Source of the DNA: Yersinia similis
GTDB lineage: Bacteria; Pseudomonadota; Gammaproteobacteria; Enterobacterales; Enterobacteriaceae
Direction: 5' to 3'
Assembly: GCF_001053095.1 (NCBI RefSeq)
Contig: NZ_CGBP01000012.1
Span: 1 to 64,000 of the forward strand
Length of the DNA: 64,000 nucleotides
Under the pieces are notes generated by a model. It was not told where the DNA came from. It ran no database searches and saw nothing but the letters and a program-made list of their open reading frames with translations. Below are positions 53,400 to 62,464 of this stretch, in pieces; positions within the stretch are counted from its first letter, which is position 1, and every line of letters begins with the position of its first letter. The translations under genes were made by a program, and so were the position numbers.

Positions 53400-54299
53400 A
53401 TGTACTCACAATATTGGCAGGTAGGGCTAGATATTCAAATGGAGGCTATCCGGGCATTGGCCGTAATTCGACGCCGTAATGGCTGGCAACTGCGCTACTG
53501 GTGGCATCAAATATTACCTTCTGGCGTTTTGCAGGAAGGCATATTACATCAGCCTGATATTCTTAGCGAACAACTCAAATTGTTACGTAAGCAGTTGCCA
53601 CGACATATTTCATTACGCATTGCTTTGCCCGCACAGCGCATATTGCAGCACACCATTCATGTGCCTGATAGGCGCCTACGTGAACCCCAACGTGATGGTT
53701 TTATTAAAGCCAGTGCCAGCAGGTTATTTCCGGTTAACAGTCAGGCTTTGGCCCTGGATTACAGCCGCGAAACTGTTGCGAGTAATGAATTATTGATAAC
53801 CGCAGCGCGTCAGTCAGAGGTGCAGCAATGGCAAGCCTGCTTGGAACAGGCAGGTTTATCATCACAAGTGATTGATATTGCGCCATGCGCTTTACGCTAT
53901 ATGGCAACAGCGGCAGGCTTGTCTGGGCCATATTGGTTGGTTCACCGGTTGGCAAATGAATGGCTGTGGGTATCGTCCAGTGACATGCCATTTCATTCCG
54001 GGGTGGTGGCTATCGATGATGTAGATCGCGGAACTCAGGAGAATGATATCAGCTCGCTGTCAGCCCTATTGGCTCGGCTTAACATGCGCGGTGTTGGTGA
54101 AGGTGGCACGCCTTTGGCGGTGTATTACAGCAGTGTAATAAAGGAGTCGTTGCCGGAAAACACACGGTCATGGTCACCGCTGACGGCTTTTGCGCAGTAT
54201 CAACCCCCATTACCAGCGTTACCGGCAGCTTTTACTTTGGCCGGTGGGCTGGCGGTACGTGCGGCAGACTCTTTACGTGCTGCTGGTTCGGGCTACTGA
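53400..54299 (+). CDS. hofM: HofM: PilM/ComA-like pilus assembly or DNA-uptake protein
   Basis: HofM is the first gene of hofMNOPQ, orthologous to Haemophilus comA-E and to pilMNOPQ; in E. coli the cluster supports use of DNA as a nutrient. The protein (299 aa from the ATG at 53400, which has GGAGG nine bases upstream) starts MYSQYWQVGLDIQMEAIRAL and shows the weak actin-like PilM pattern, for example LALDYSRETVASNELLITAA. It diverges considerably from the E. coli protein, as is common for this family. Its stop overlaps the hofN start (TGATG). Confidence 0.85.
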   Translation: MYSQYWQVGLDIQMEAIRALAVIRRRNGWQLRYWWHQILPSGVLQEGILHQPDILSEQLKLLRKQLPRHISLRIALPAQRILQHTIHVPDRRLREPQRDGFIKASASRLFPVNSQALALDYSRETVASNELLITAARQSEVQQWQACLEQAGLSSQVIDIAPCALRYMATAAGLSGPYWLVHRLANEWLWVSSSDMPFHSGVVAIDDVDRGTQENDISSLSALLARLNMRGVGEGGTPLAVYYSSVIKESLPENTRSWSPLTAFAQYQPPLPALPAAFTLAGGLAVRAADSLRAAGSGY

Positions 54300-54904
54300 T
54301 GTATCAGGTGAATTTCTTGCCGTGGCGTATTGCCCGGCAACAGGCTCGCTACCGGTTCTGGCGCAATATCATGCTGATCCAATGTATTGTCTTGGCTCTC
54401 TGTCTGGCGGTGGTGCTAATGCAAGCCCGTAGTGAACACAAACACCGGCAAGTCACGGCGGCGGCATTATCACAGCAGCAGGCTGCATTAAGCCAACGTC
54501 AACAGCAGGTGCAGCAGGCGATGGCGCAGTTGCAGAGGGTAAAACAGCATGCTCAGCTCTATCATCAGGCTCATCAACCTGCCCGAGGTTATTCAATATT
54601 ATTGCAACAGCTGTCACAGCAGATCCCTGAAAGTTGCTGGCTGATGGCCCTAAGGCAGCAAGGTGATGTGCTGTCTTTCGAGGTTATTAGCCGGGATTAC
54701 GCCACAATTAATGCATTTTTAGCGATGTTAGGTCGTCAGCCTCTTTTGGTGAATGTGAGTTTGCAGGGGATTACTCAACAGGATGAAGGCGGTTTTCGCT
54801 TTGTGGTTCACACCTCTTGGCGAGACGAAGACGATTATGCAGAGGGCCATCATGCAGAAGGTCATGATATCGAAGGTCATTATGTGGCAGGGAACTATGA
54901 ATAA
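54299..54904 (+). CDS. hofN: HofN: PilN/ComB-like membrane protein
   Basis: The start ATG at 54299 overlaps the last base of the hofM stop. The 201-residue protein begins MYQVNFLPWR, the PilN signature NFLPWR, then one membrane segment (IMLIQCIVLALCLAVVLMQA), a Gln-rich coiled coil (QQQAALSQRQQQVQQAMAQL) and a PilN-like globular end. The C-terminus carries a five-residue repeat (AEGHH, AEGHD, IEGHY, VAGNY) from a 15-bp tandem DNA repeat, absent from E. coli HofN. The gene overlaps hofO by eight bases. Confidence 0.87.
   Translation: MYQVNFLPWRIARQQARYRFWRNIMLIQCIVLALCLAVVLMQARSEHKHRQVTAAALSQQQAALSQRQQQVQQAMAQLQRVKQHAQLYHQAHQPARGYSILLQQLSQQIPESCWLMALRQQGDVLSFEVISRDYATINAFLAMLGRQPLLVNVSLQGITQQDEGGFRFVVHTSWRDEDDYAEGHHAEGHDIEGHYVAGNYE
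54839..54898 (+). repeat. 15-bp tandem repeat at the end of hofN, running into the hofO start
   Basis: Four units (GCAGAGGGCCATCAT, GCAGAAGGTCATGAT, ATCGAAGGTCATTAT, GTGGCAGGGAACTAT) are in frame with hofN. The last unit contains the hofO ribosome-binding site and two bases of its ATG (54897-54899). Confidence 0.85.
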
Positions 54905-55478
54905 ATCATTACAGCGTTGGATGGATAGACCCGGTTGGCAGCTTTGTTTATGGCAATGGCTTTTTTTAAGCCTGCTCGGGGTTATCGCTTACGGTGGGTT
55001 ACTGCGCCCAGCGTGGCAACAGCGCTCAGAGGCCATAGATGAAGTTATTAATTTGCAACAGCACGTTGATCAGCAGGTATCAGCGTTGGCGCAGTTACCT
55101 TCGCAAGCACTGATCCGCCAACAGATAAACACCTTGTTGTCAGAGAAAGCGTTGCGGCAAAAGCCTGAAATATTACTGGCTCATCAGGTCGGTGAAACAA
55201 TTATGCCTTTTGGCGGGCAAGTGATCCGCTGGCAGCGCTACTCAGGGGGGGAAGAGGCTGTGGTAGAAAATGCCGTTGCTTACCGGCGGTGGGAGGCAAC
55301 ATTGCGGGTGAGTTTTTATGGGTTGTACCATCTGTTCGGGCAATTGTCAGAAATCAGGTCACCTGTTCTTGTCAAAGTTATTGCACTGATCGGTGATAGC
55401 GGTGCGCTTACCGTGAAGTTGATACTTACCGAGTATCTCACGGATGATTTAGGTGATTTTGATGTTCAAGATAAATAA
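54897..55478 (+). CDS. hofO: HofO: PilO/ComC-like membrane protein
   Basis: The ATG at 54897 follows AGGG by six bases and overlaps the hofN stop. The 193-residue protein has one membrane segment (LCLWQWLFLSLLGVIAYGGL, about residues 16-35), a coiled-coil stretch and a small globular domain (GLYHLFGQLSEIRSPVLVKV), the PilO layout. Sequence identity to E. coli HofO is low; position and layout carry the call. The frame is open for 38 more codons upstream within hofN, without family sequence. Confidence 0.82.
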   Translation: MNKSLQRWMDRPGWQLCLWQWLFLSLLGVIAYGGLLRPAWQQRSEAIDEVINLQQHVDQQVSALAQLPSQALIRQQINTLLSEKALRQKPEILLAHQVGETIMPFGGQVIRWQRYSGGEEAVVENAVAYRRWEATLRVSFYGLYHLFGQLSEIRSPVLVKVIALIGDSGALTVKLILTEYLTDDLGDFDVQDK

Positions 55479-55857
55479 TTACATGGCAGTGTTGGCTATG
55501 AGTTCAGTGGCTATCGGCTTATTCGTTATCGGGTTACTGCAATCCAGTGTTTTTGCATCACCCCATCTAGCTAATATCGAGCGTGACCCTTTTCAAGCTG
55601 TCTTAGCGATATCCTGTGATAGTAAGCGAGAAAGGCTTGCAGGCTGGAAATTACAAGGGATTGTCAGTGGTGATGGCTATCAAGCGGCCTGGATACAACG
55701 CCCCGATGCCACATGGCAACGATTAACCTTAGGGACCCGGTTAATCTCCGAATGGCAGGTAACTCAGATAAGCGCACAGTGGGTCGATTTACAGTATGAA
55801 AACCCTGAGGCGCTTTGCTCAGAATTATCGGTAGTACTCTCGCTGTTTCAACATTAA
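55462..55857 (+). CDS. hofP: HofP: PilP/ComD-like protein
   Basis: The start at 55462 has AGGTG seven bases upstream and overlaps hofO; other starts (GTG 55453, ATG 55483) are possible. The 131-residue protein has an N-terminal hydrophobic segment (VLAMSSVAIGLFVIGLLQSS), then the RDPFQ motif typical of PilP/HofP and a small beta domain (GWKLQGIVSGDGYQAAWIQR). It precedes the secretin gene, as in pilP-pilQ. Confidence 0.82.
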   Translation: MFKINNYMAVLAMSSVAIGLFVIGLLQSSVFASPHLANIERDPFQAVLAISCDSKRERLAGWKLQGIVSGDGYQAAWIQRPDATWQRLTLGTRLISEWQVTQISAQWVDLQYENPEALCSELSVVLSLFQH

Positions 55858-55905
55858 ATTCAACAGGTTGTCTGATGATAATCAGCATTAAAAGGAAGTA
55901 AACTG

Positions 55906-57348
55906 ATGAATATTTTTATACCCGATACAGGCAGGCAGTTTAGCACTTGGTGGTGCCAGCGGACATACTTCAATCGGACATATTTGCAGAGCAAAAATAA
56001 ACGCTTAAAGTGCTCCCAAGGGTTAATTGGCTTATTAATTTGGTGTCTCTTACTCACAAGCATGTCATCACACAGTCGCTCATCAAATAGCAATTTATCA
56101 GACAGCAATTTATCAAACAGTGCTTCATCAAATAGCACCTCACCAAATAGTGCCTCATTACCGCGTACCCGCAGCGGGGTGTCGGTAACCCTGGAATTTC
56201 AGGATGCGCCGGTCTCTGTCATATTGCAGGCTCTGGCTGACTATCGGCAACTTAATCTGATTACCACTACCGGTGTGGGGGGTAATCTCAGTTTGCGATT
56301 GATTGAAGTGCCTTGGGAACAGGCATTGGCGATCATTCTGCGAATGGGGCGTTTGAAAGCGGAGAGAGAGGGGACCGTGATGATGGTCTTTACCGAACAG
56401 GAGATTCAAGAACGGCAGCAGCGGACGAAACAGCAAGCTGCGCCAGAAGCACTGGCTAACCTGACGTTAGCATTGCAGTACGCTAATGCTGAGCAGGTGG
56501 CCGACAGTTTGGATCCGCTGCAAGGTGGGCTGCTTTCGCCATTGGGCAGTGTGGTAGCAGATAAGCGGACGAACACACTATTGATTCGTGATACGCCCGC
56601 TTCACTGGTATTGTTAAAAAACTGGCTGATTGAGATGGATTTACCGTTACAGCAAGTACAATTGGCTGCTCATATTGTGACCATCAGCAGTGAAGATTTA
56701 CAGGAGCTGGGTGTGCGCTGGGGGATGGGTGAAGGCAAGGGAAATACTGCACTCAGAATCAATGATTTTAATGTCAATTTACCGTTGCTAAATGGCGCCG
56801 CAAGCGCTGGGTTTCATGTGGCCCGTATCGGTGGCCGTCTACTGGAGCTGGAGTTGAGTGCGTTGGAGCAAGAGAATCAGGTCGATATTATTGCCAGCCC
56901 ACGTTTAATTACCTCACATCAACAAACCGCCAGTATTAAACAAGGTTCTGACATCCCTTATACGGTCTCGCGGGGTAAAAAAGAAGCATCGGCCATCGAG
57001 TTTAAAGAAGCGGTGCTGGGGATGGAAGTTACACCAAAAATTCTGCGTAATGGCAAGATCATCCTAGACTTAAAAATTAGTCAAAATATGCCAGGTATCA
57101 CTATTAAACGCGGTGAGAGTGAAATGTTGCTAATAGATAAACAAGAGATTAAAACACAAGTTACTGTAAATGATGGTGAAACTATCGTGCTAGGCGGGAT
57201 TTTCCAACAAAAAAAACGCCAGAGTGTTAATAAAGTCCCGTTACTGGCCGATATTCCATTATTAGGCGCGATGTTCAGGCAAGATACTCAACAGCAAAGT
57301 CGGCGGGAGTTAGTGATTTTCATTACGCCAAAATTAATCAGTGCCTGA
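55906..57348 (+). CDS. hofQ: HofQ: secretin (PilQ/ComE-like) of the DNA-uptake or pilus machine
   Basis: HofQ would form the outer-membrane channel. AAGGAAG lies seven bases before the ATG. The 480 residues begin with a long basic N-region, a hydrophobic segment at about 39-53 (GLIGLLIWCLLLTSM), a Ser/Asn-rich linker (59-83) made of a 15-bp repeat, an STN/N0-like domain (VSVTLEFQDAPVSVILQALA), an N1 domain and the secretin core (IIASPRLITSHQQTASIKQG, VNDGETIVLGGIFQQKKRQS, VPLLADIPLLGAMFR, RRELVIFITPKLIS). The long N-region is unusual for a signal peptide. No break is seen. Confidence 0.93.
   Translation: MNIFIPDTGRQFSTWWCQRTYFNRTYLQSKNKRLKCSQGLIGLLIWCLLLTSMSSHSRSSNSNLSDSNLSNSASSNSTSPNSASLPRTRSGVSVTLEFQDAPVSVILQALADYRQLNLITTTGVGGNLSLRLIEVPWEQALAIILRMGRLKAEREGTVMMVFTEQEIQERQQRTKQQAAPEALANLTLALQYANAEQVADSLDPLQGGLLSPLGSVVADKRTNTLLIRDTPASLVLLKNWLIEMDLPLQQVQLAAHIVTISSEDLQELGVRWGMGEGKGNTALRINDFNVNLPLLNGAASAGFHVARIGGRLLELELSALEQENQVDIIASPRLITSHQQTASIKQGSDIPYTVSRGKKEASAIEFKEAVLGMEVTPKILRNGKIILDLKISQNMPGITIKRGESEMLLIDKQEIKTQVTVNDGETIVLGGIFQQKKRQSVNKVPLLADIPLLGAMFRQDTQQQSRRELVIFITPKLISA
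56080..56154 (+). repeat. 15-bp tandem repeat inside hofQ (five copies)
   Basis: Units TCATCAAATAGCAAT, TTATCAGACAGCAAT, TTATCAAACAGTGCT, TCATCAAATAGCACC, TCACCAAATAGTGCC are in frame and encode the Ser/Asn linker at residues 59-83, after the signal segment. Confidence 0.9.
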
Positions 57349-57697
57349 GCCTTGTTAAGATGCCATTTTATGAAAACAGGGTAGTCTTGGTGACTTTCTG
57401 CAACTTTTTGTGTGATTGGAGGCTTCTAAATTTGACGCTGCGACAGATTTAGCATACAAGGGTTACCGAATTGAGCTCCGAGGTTTTTAATTAACGTTGA
57501 TACGCCGATAAAAACGTATGGTTTCCCTCCCACGACGTGTACAACGATTTATTCGGTTGCCAAACTACCAGATGTGCTGAGATAATTTTTCGTCTGATCT
57601 CGCACTATCGCTCATGAGGTTTCAGTTTAGGTCCCGCCGCTAATTTGATTGGCGGGGCGGGTTATCATTAACGAATAGTCTTAGTAATACCAAAAAC
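57349..57697. promoter_or_regulatory. hofQ-aroK intergenic region
   Basis: The 349 bases before aroK should contain the promoters of the aroK superoperon. The one clear structure is a hairpin CCCGCC (57633-57638) / GGCGGG (57651-57656) about 40 bases before the aroK ATG, in its 5' untranslated region. No coding frame or strong hofQ terminator was found. Confidence 0.45.
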
Positions 57698-58219
57698 ATG
57701 GCAGAGAAACGCAATATCTTTCTGGTTGGGCCTATGGGTGCCGGCAAAAGCACTATTGGTCGTCAGTTAGCTCAGCAACTCAATATGGAGTTTTTCGACT
57801 CTGATCAAGAAATTGAGCGACGTACCGGAGCTGACGTGGGCTGGGTATTCGACGTGGAAGGCGAAGAAGGTTTCCGCGATCGTGAAGAAAAAGTGATTAA
57901 TGAACTAACGGAAAAGCAAGGCATTGTTCTGGCAACCGGTGGTGGCTCTGTTAAATCCAGAGAAACCCGTAACCGTTTGTCAGCCCGTGGGGTTGTGGTG
58001 TATTTAGAAACCACTATCGAGAAGCAGTTAGCCCGTACACAACGAGACAAAAAGCGTCCGTTGCTACAGGTCGATGAACCTCCACGTGAAGTGTTAGAAG
58101 CACTGGCAAAAGAACGTAATCCGTTATACGAAGAAATTGCAGATGTCACTATCCGCACTGACGATCAAAGCGCGAAAGTGGTTGCTAACCAGATTATCAA
58201 CATGCTGGAAAGTAACTGA
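57698..58219 (+). CDS. aroK: Shikimate kinase I
   Basis: AroK phosphorylates shikimate in the path to chorismate. The 173-residue P-loop enzyme shows Walker A GPMGAGKS (residues 11-18), the shikimate-binding [14 protein letters not shown], the FRDREEKVI motif, and [18 protein letters not shown]; the lid is at [11 protein letters not shown]. It is 55 bases ahead of aroB and heads aroK-aroB-damX-dam-rpe-gph-trpS. Confidence 0.98.
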
Positions 58220-58274
58220 TTTAGCATTTTACTAATGCCTGCGGGCGTAAGTTAAGAAGGTTACTGAGCGCGAC

Positions 58275-59363
58275 ATGGAGAAGATTACTGTCACGTTAGG
58301 GGAACGTAGCTACCCCATTACGATTGCCGCCGGGTTGTTCAATGACCCGGCCTCTTTTAAGCCGCTAAAGGCGGGTGACCAGGTTATGCTGGTCACTAAC
58401 CAAACGTTGGCTCCACTCTATCTGGGCTCTCTTCGGGCAGTGTTGGAACAAAGTGGCATTAAAGTTGATCAGGTGATTTTACCTGATGGTGAGCAGTATA
58501 AATCTCTGAGCGTTATGGAGCAGGTCTTTTCTGCCCTTCTGGAAAAACCGCACGGTCGTGATACTACGTTGGTTGCCTTAGGTGGTGGCGTAGTAGGCGA
58601 CCTGACCGGTTTTGCCGCAGCTTGCTATCAACGCGGTGTGCGCTTTATTCAAGTTCCTACTACTTTACTTTCTCAAGTGGATTCTTCTGTTGGTGGTAAA
58701 ACCGCAGTTAACCATCCCTTGGGCAAAAACATGATTGGTGCCTTCTACCAGCCTGCATCGGTGGTGGTTGATCTTAATTGTCTTAAAACTCTCCCCCCGC
58801 GTGAACTCGCTTCTGGCTTGGCTGAAGTGATCAAATACGGCATCATCCTTGATGCAGCCTTCTTCGATTGGTTAGAAAACAACATTGACGCTTTATTAGC
58901 ACTGGATATGCCAGCATTAGCTTACTGTATCCGCCGCTGTTGCGAATTAAAGGCCGATGTTGTTGCTGCTGATGAACGTGAAGAGAGCGGTGCGCGCGCT
59001 TTACTCAATTTGGGTCACACCTATGGTCATGCTATCGAAGCTGAAATGGGCTACGGAGTGTGGTTACACGGTGAAGCAGTTGCTGCGGGTATGGTGATGG
59101 CCGCACAGACATCCCGTCGTCTGGGGCAGCTTTCTGTCAGTGATGTTGAGCGTATTAAGAAACTCCTATCACGTGCCGGTCTGCCAGTTTGTGGGCCTAA
59201 AAAAATGGCACCAGAATCTTATCTGCCACATATGATGCGGGATAAAAAAGTATTGGCGGGTGAACTCCGTCTGGTACTGCCAACGGCCATCGGTAAATCA
59301 GAAATCCGGGGCGGTGTTACGCATGATATGGTGTTGGCATCGATAGCGGATTGCCAGCCATAG
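58275..59363 (+). CDS. aroB: 3-dehydroquinate synthase
   Basis: AroB cyclises DAHP to 3-dehydroquinate using NAD and zinc. The 362-residue protein has the NAD-binding [20 protein letters not shown] (from about residue 102), [20 protein letters not shown], and the metal-binding histidines in [18 protein letters not shown] and [15 protein letters not shown]. Length equals E. coli AroB. Confidence 0.98.
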   Translation: MEKITVTLGERSYPITIAAGLFNDPASFKPLKAGDQVMLVTNQTLAPLYLGSLRAVLEQSGIKVDQVILPDGEQYKSLSVMEQVFSALLEKPHGRDTTLVALGGGVVGDLTGFAAACYQRGVRFIQVPTTLLSQVDSSVGGKTAVNHPLGKNMIGAFYQPASVVVDLNCLKTLPPRELASGLAEVIKYGIILDAAFFDWLENNIDALLALDMPALAYCIRRCCELKADVVAADEREESGARALLNLGHTYGHAIEAEMGYGVWLHGEAVAAGMVMAAQTSRRLGQLSVSDVERIKKLLSRAGLPVCGPKKMAPESYLPHMMRDKKVLAGELRLVLPTAIGKSEIRGGVTHDMVLASIADCQP

Positions 59364-59420
59364 AAAATGGTATAGGTGCGATATTTATCGGTGTGATGTT
59401 TCATAAAAACTATGTTCATC

Positions 59421-59443
59421 AGTGTTCTTTTCATAAGAACACT
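59421..59443. other. Perfect hairpin between aroB and damX
   Basis: AGTGTTCTT (59421-59429) pairs with AAGAACACT (59435-59443) around TTCAT. It lies within a 252-base gap with repeated TTCATAA/TTCATCAG motifs. No T run follows, so it is more likely an mRNA-processing or stability element than a terminator. Confidence 0.5.
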
Positions 59444-59615
59444 GTTCACTAGTGCTATGCTTATAAGTACGATATTCATAAGTATTATGATGTTGTATTA
59501 TAAAACATCGTATCTTTTGTGTAGGCAGTTTTAAACTGTTTACCGTCGGTCAAATCAATCAGCCGGATCGCAATAATTGATGCGGCGGGCTTTTGCCTCT
59601 AGTTGGAGGGTTTAA

Positions 59616-60605
59616 ATGGATGATTTAAAGCTGGATGACGATCTGAAACCAGATAGCAGTGACCGTCGTCCTACACGCTCTCGCAAGTCCCCCACCGGGC
59701 CTAAACTTGCTGTTTCACGCCAACATATGATGATTGGTATTGGCATTTTAGTGTTGCTATTGATCATTATCGCCATTGGTTCTGCCTTGAAAGCGCCTAC
59801 CGAACATGAAGCATCCCAACAAAACCCAAATGTTAATGCGGCACGAGATATCAATTTATCGGATTCGTCTTCGTTAACCAGCGGTAATAATAGCCAGCCC
59901 AGTATTGCGAACAATGCCAGCGATGGCCATGATGCCAATGGTGTAAAGAATACGGCTCCACCGCAAGATATCAGTGCTCCGCCAATTTCGCCAACGCCAA
60001 CCGAGGCTGCAATACCGCCTTCGGCTAACAGCACGACTCAGCGGATTGAATTGCTTGGTAATATGTCCGATGCTCTCTCTCAGGCTCAAGGGCAGGTGGA
60101 TACGTTATCTCAGAATATCAGTGATGCTCATACATCAACACTGCCGACGGCTGCGGCAACAGTTGCTCCATCGAAAGGGGCAAAAGTACCTATTACGCGT
60201 GAAACGATTACGCAACCGGTGCAGAAACAGGCCACTAAGCAACCAGCGGTTAACCATAAAAATACCGCGGCTGTGGCGGTTCCTCCTGCTACATCCGGTA
60301 CACCTAAATCAGGTGCAGCCAGTAGCAGTGCATTGAACAGCGCGCCGAGTAGCCACTACACGCTGCAATTGAGCAGCGCATCGCGCTCAGACACCTTGAA
60401 TGCCTATGCAAAGCAGCAAAAGTTAACTGATTATCATGTGTACGAAACCAAACGTGATGGTAAGCCTTGGTACATTTTAGTGAGTGGTAATTATGCATCC
60501 TCTGCGGATGCAAAAAAGGCAATCACAACATTACCCGCTGATGTTCAAGCGAAAAAGCCATGGGTTAAGCCTGTACAACAAGTACAGCAAGACCTTAAAA
60601 AATAA
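59616..60605 (+). CDS. damX: Cell-division SPOR-domain protein DamX
   Basis: DamX binds denuded septal peptidoglycan through its SPOR domain. The 329 residues have a cytoplasmic N-terminus rich in Asp/Lys (MDDLKLDDDLKPDSSDRRPT), one membrane segment (MMIGIGILVLLLIIIAIGSA, about residues 38-57), a long Ser/Thr/Pro/Ala-rich periplasmic linker, and a C-terminal SPOR domain (about 247-329; YTLQLSSASRSDTLNAYAKQ, KPWYILVSGNYASSADAKKA). GGAGG precedes the ATG. The linker is shorter than in E. coli DamX, which has more than 400 residues. Confidence 0.95.
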   Translation: MDDLKLDDDLKPDSSDRRPTRSRKSPTGPKLAVSRQHMMIGIGILVLLLIIIAIGSALKAPTEHEASQQNPNVNAARDINLSDSSSLTSGNNSQPSIANNASDGHDANGVKNTAPPQDISAPPISPTPTEAAIPPSANSTTQRIELLGNMSDALSQAQGQVDTLSQNISDAHTSTLPTAAATVAPSKGAKVPITRETITQPVQKQATKQPAVNHKNTAAVAVPPATSGTPKSGAASSSALNSAPSSHYTLQLSSASRSDTLNAYAKQQKLTDYHVYETKRDGKPWYILVSGNYASSADAKKAITTLPADVQAKKPWVKPVQQVQQDLKK

Positions 60606-60688
60606 ACCATTCTGATTTGTGCGCTGATGTGCTGTTTGAAACAGAGTACAATCTGCGGCTCTGAATTATTAAGTAGCTAACTGACGGC

Positions 60689-61504
60689 ATGAAGAAAAAC
60701 CGCGCTTTTTTAAAATGGGCTGGTGGGAAATATCCGCTGGTTGATGACATACGACGCCATCTTCCAGCGGGAGATTGTTTGATAGAGCCATTTGTTGGTG
60801 CGGGTTCCGTGTTTCTCAACACCGAGTTCGAATCTTACATACTGGCTGATATCAACAACGATCTCATCAACTTATACAATATCGTTAAGTTACGTACAGA
60901 TGATTTTGTGCGTGATGCTCGAGTTCTCTTTACTGGCGACTTCAATCATTCCGAGCTGTTTTACCAATTGCGGCAAGAGTTTAATGCCAGTACGGATGCT
61001 TATCGCCGTGCATTGCTGTTCCTCTATCTCAATCGCCACTGTTATAACGGCCTATGTCGTTATAATTTGAGCGGTGAATTCAATGTGCCTTTTGGTCGTT
61101 ACAAAAAACCGTACTTTCCAGAAGCGGAGCTCTATTGGTTTGCTGAAAAATCGCAAAATGCGGTTTTTGTTTGTGAGCACTATCAGGAAACCTTGTTAAA
61201 AGCAGTGCAGGGAGCCGTAGTTTACTGCGATCCTCCTTATGCGCCGCTATCAGCGACGGCAAACTTTACGGCCTATCACACCAATAATTTTGGGATTGCA
61301 GACCAGCAAAATCTGGCGCGTTTGGCTTATCAGTTGTCTACTGAGAGTAAAGTTCCGGTACTGATTTCTAACCATGACACCGAACTGACGCGTAATTGGT
61401 ATCATCAGGCGGCGTCGCTACATGTCGTCACTGCGCGCCGTACGATCAGCCGTAACATCCTTGGTCGCAGTAAAGTAAACGAACTTTTGGCGCTCTATAG
61501 CTGA
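60689..61504 (+). CDS. dam: DNA adenine methyltransferase (GATC)
   Basis: Dam methylates adenine in GATC and guides mismatch repair, replication timing and gene control. The 271-residue class-alpha enzyme has the AdoMet site FLKWAGGKYPLV and LIEPFVGAGSVFLNTEF at the N-terminus, and the catalytic DPPY at 181-184 (VYCDPPYAPLSATANF). It lies 83 bases after damX. It is chromosomal and housekeeping by position, not a prophage methylase. Dam is essential in Y. pseudotuberculosis by literature. Confidence 0.98.
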   Translation: MKKNRAFLKWAGGKYPLVDDIRRHLPAGDCLIEPFVGAGSVFLNTEFESYILADINNDLINLYNIVKLRTDDFVRDARVLFTGDFNHSELFYQLRQEFNASTDAYRRALLFLYLNRHCYNGLCRYNLSGEFNVPFGRYKKPYFPEAELYWFAEKSQNAVFVCEHYQETLLKAVQGAVVYCDPPYAPLSATANFTAYHTNNFGIADQQNLARLAYQLSTESKVPVLISNHDTELTRNWYHQAASLHVVTARRTISRNILGRSKVNELLALYS

Positions 61505-61605
61505 GTGAAAACTGCTGTCCGGTAATCGCTCAGACGGGTGGTTTATGAAGTGATGGCGATAGTTTATCAAATGGTCGTGGTTGTTTATTAAATGTTATTT
61601 AATGA

Positions 61606-61722
61606 TATACCCGTCATAATTCAAGCTGCATGTGTGTTGGCCGCTTTCGTTCACCCCAGTCACTTACTGGTGGGGACTTACTCAATTGCCGCCTTCCTGC
61701 AACTCGAGTTATTTTGGGTATA
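61606..61722. repeat. ERIC element in the dam-rpe gap
   Basis: A 117-bp element from TATACCCGTCATAATTCAAG to TTATTTTGGGTATA. On the minus strand it has the classic core CAGTAAGTGACTGGGGTGAA and left arm CTCGAGTTGCAGGAAGGCGG. Inverted ends are near perfect. It lies inside the superoperon, so it would be transcribed and fold as a long hairpin. Confidence 0.92.
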
Positions 61723-61786
61723 GCCAGGTGTCCAGGTTGATAAAGTCGATCTTTCATAAGACGAAGCAACATGTTTGGAGAAACGG

Positions 61787-62456
61787 ATGAAAAAGTATTT
61801 AATTGCCCCCTCTATTCTGTCAGCTGATTTTGCCCGGCTGGGTGAAGATACCGCGAAGGTGCTCGCCGCAGGTGCTGATATTGTGCATTTTGACGTGATG
61901 GACAACCACTATGTTCCTAACCTGACCATCGGCCCGATGGTATGTCAGGCTCTACGTGATTACGGAATTACCGCACCTATTGATGTGCATCTGATGGTGA
62001 AGCCGGTTGACCGTATCGTCCCGGATTTCGCAAAAGCCGGTGCAACTTATATTACATTCCATCCCGAAGCTTCTGAACACGTTGACCGCACGCTGCAATT
62101 AATCAAAGAGAGCGGTTGTAAGGCCGGTCTGGTGTTCAACCCTGCGACTCCTCTGAGCTATCTTGATTATGTGATGGATAAGCTGGATGTCATTTTACTG
62201 ATGTCAGTTAACCCCGGTTTCGGTGGTCAATCGTTTATTCCTGAAACCCTGAATAAGCTGCGTCAGGTGCGTAAGTTGATTGATGAAAGTGGTTATGATA
62301 TCCGCTTGGAAGTGGATGGCGGTGTTAAGGTCGAGAATATTCGCCAGATAGCCGCAGCAGGTGCCGATATGTTTGTTGCTGGCTCCGCGATTTTTAATCA
62401 ACCCGATTATGCCGCGGTGATCGATGCCATGCGCAATGAACTGGCGATGGCGGCTA

Positions 62457-62464
<8 letters not shown>
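61787..62464 (+). CDS. rpe: Ribulose-phosphate 3-epimerase
   Basis: Rpe interconverts ribulose-5-phosphate and xylulose-5-phosphate. The 225-residue TIM barrel begins [18 protein letters not shown], with active-site motifs [45 protein letters not shown] and [15 protein letters not shown] at 61787 is preferred, GGAG six bases upstream; an in-frame TTG at 61775 is less likely. It overlaps gph by eight bases. Confidence 0.98.
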
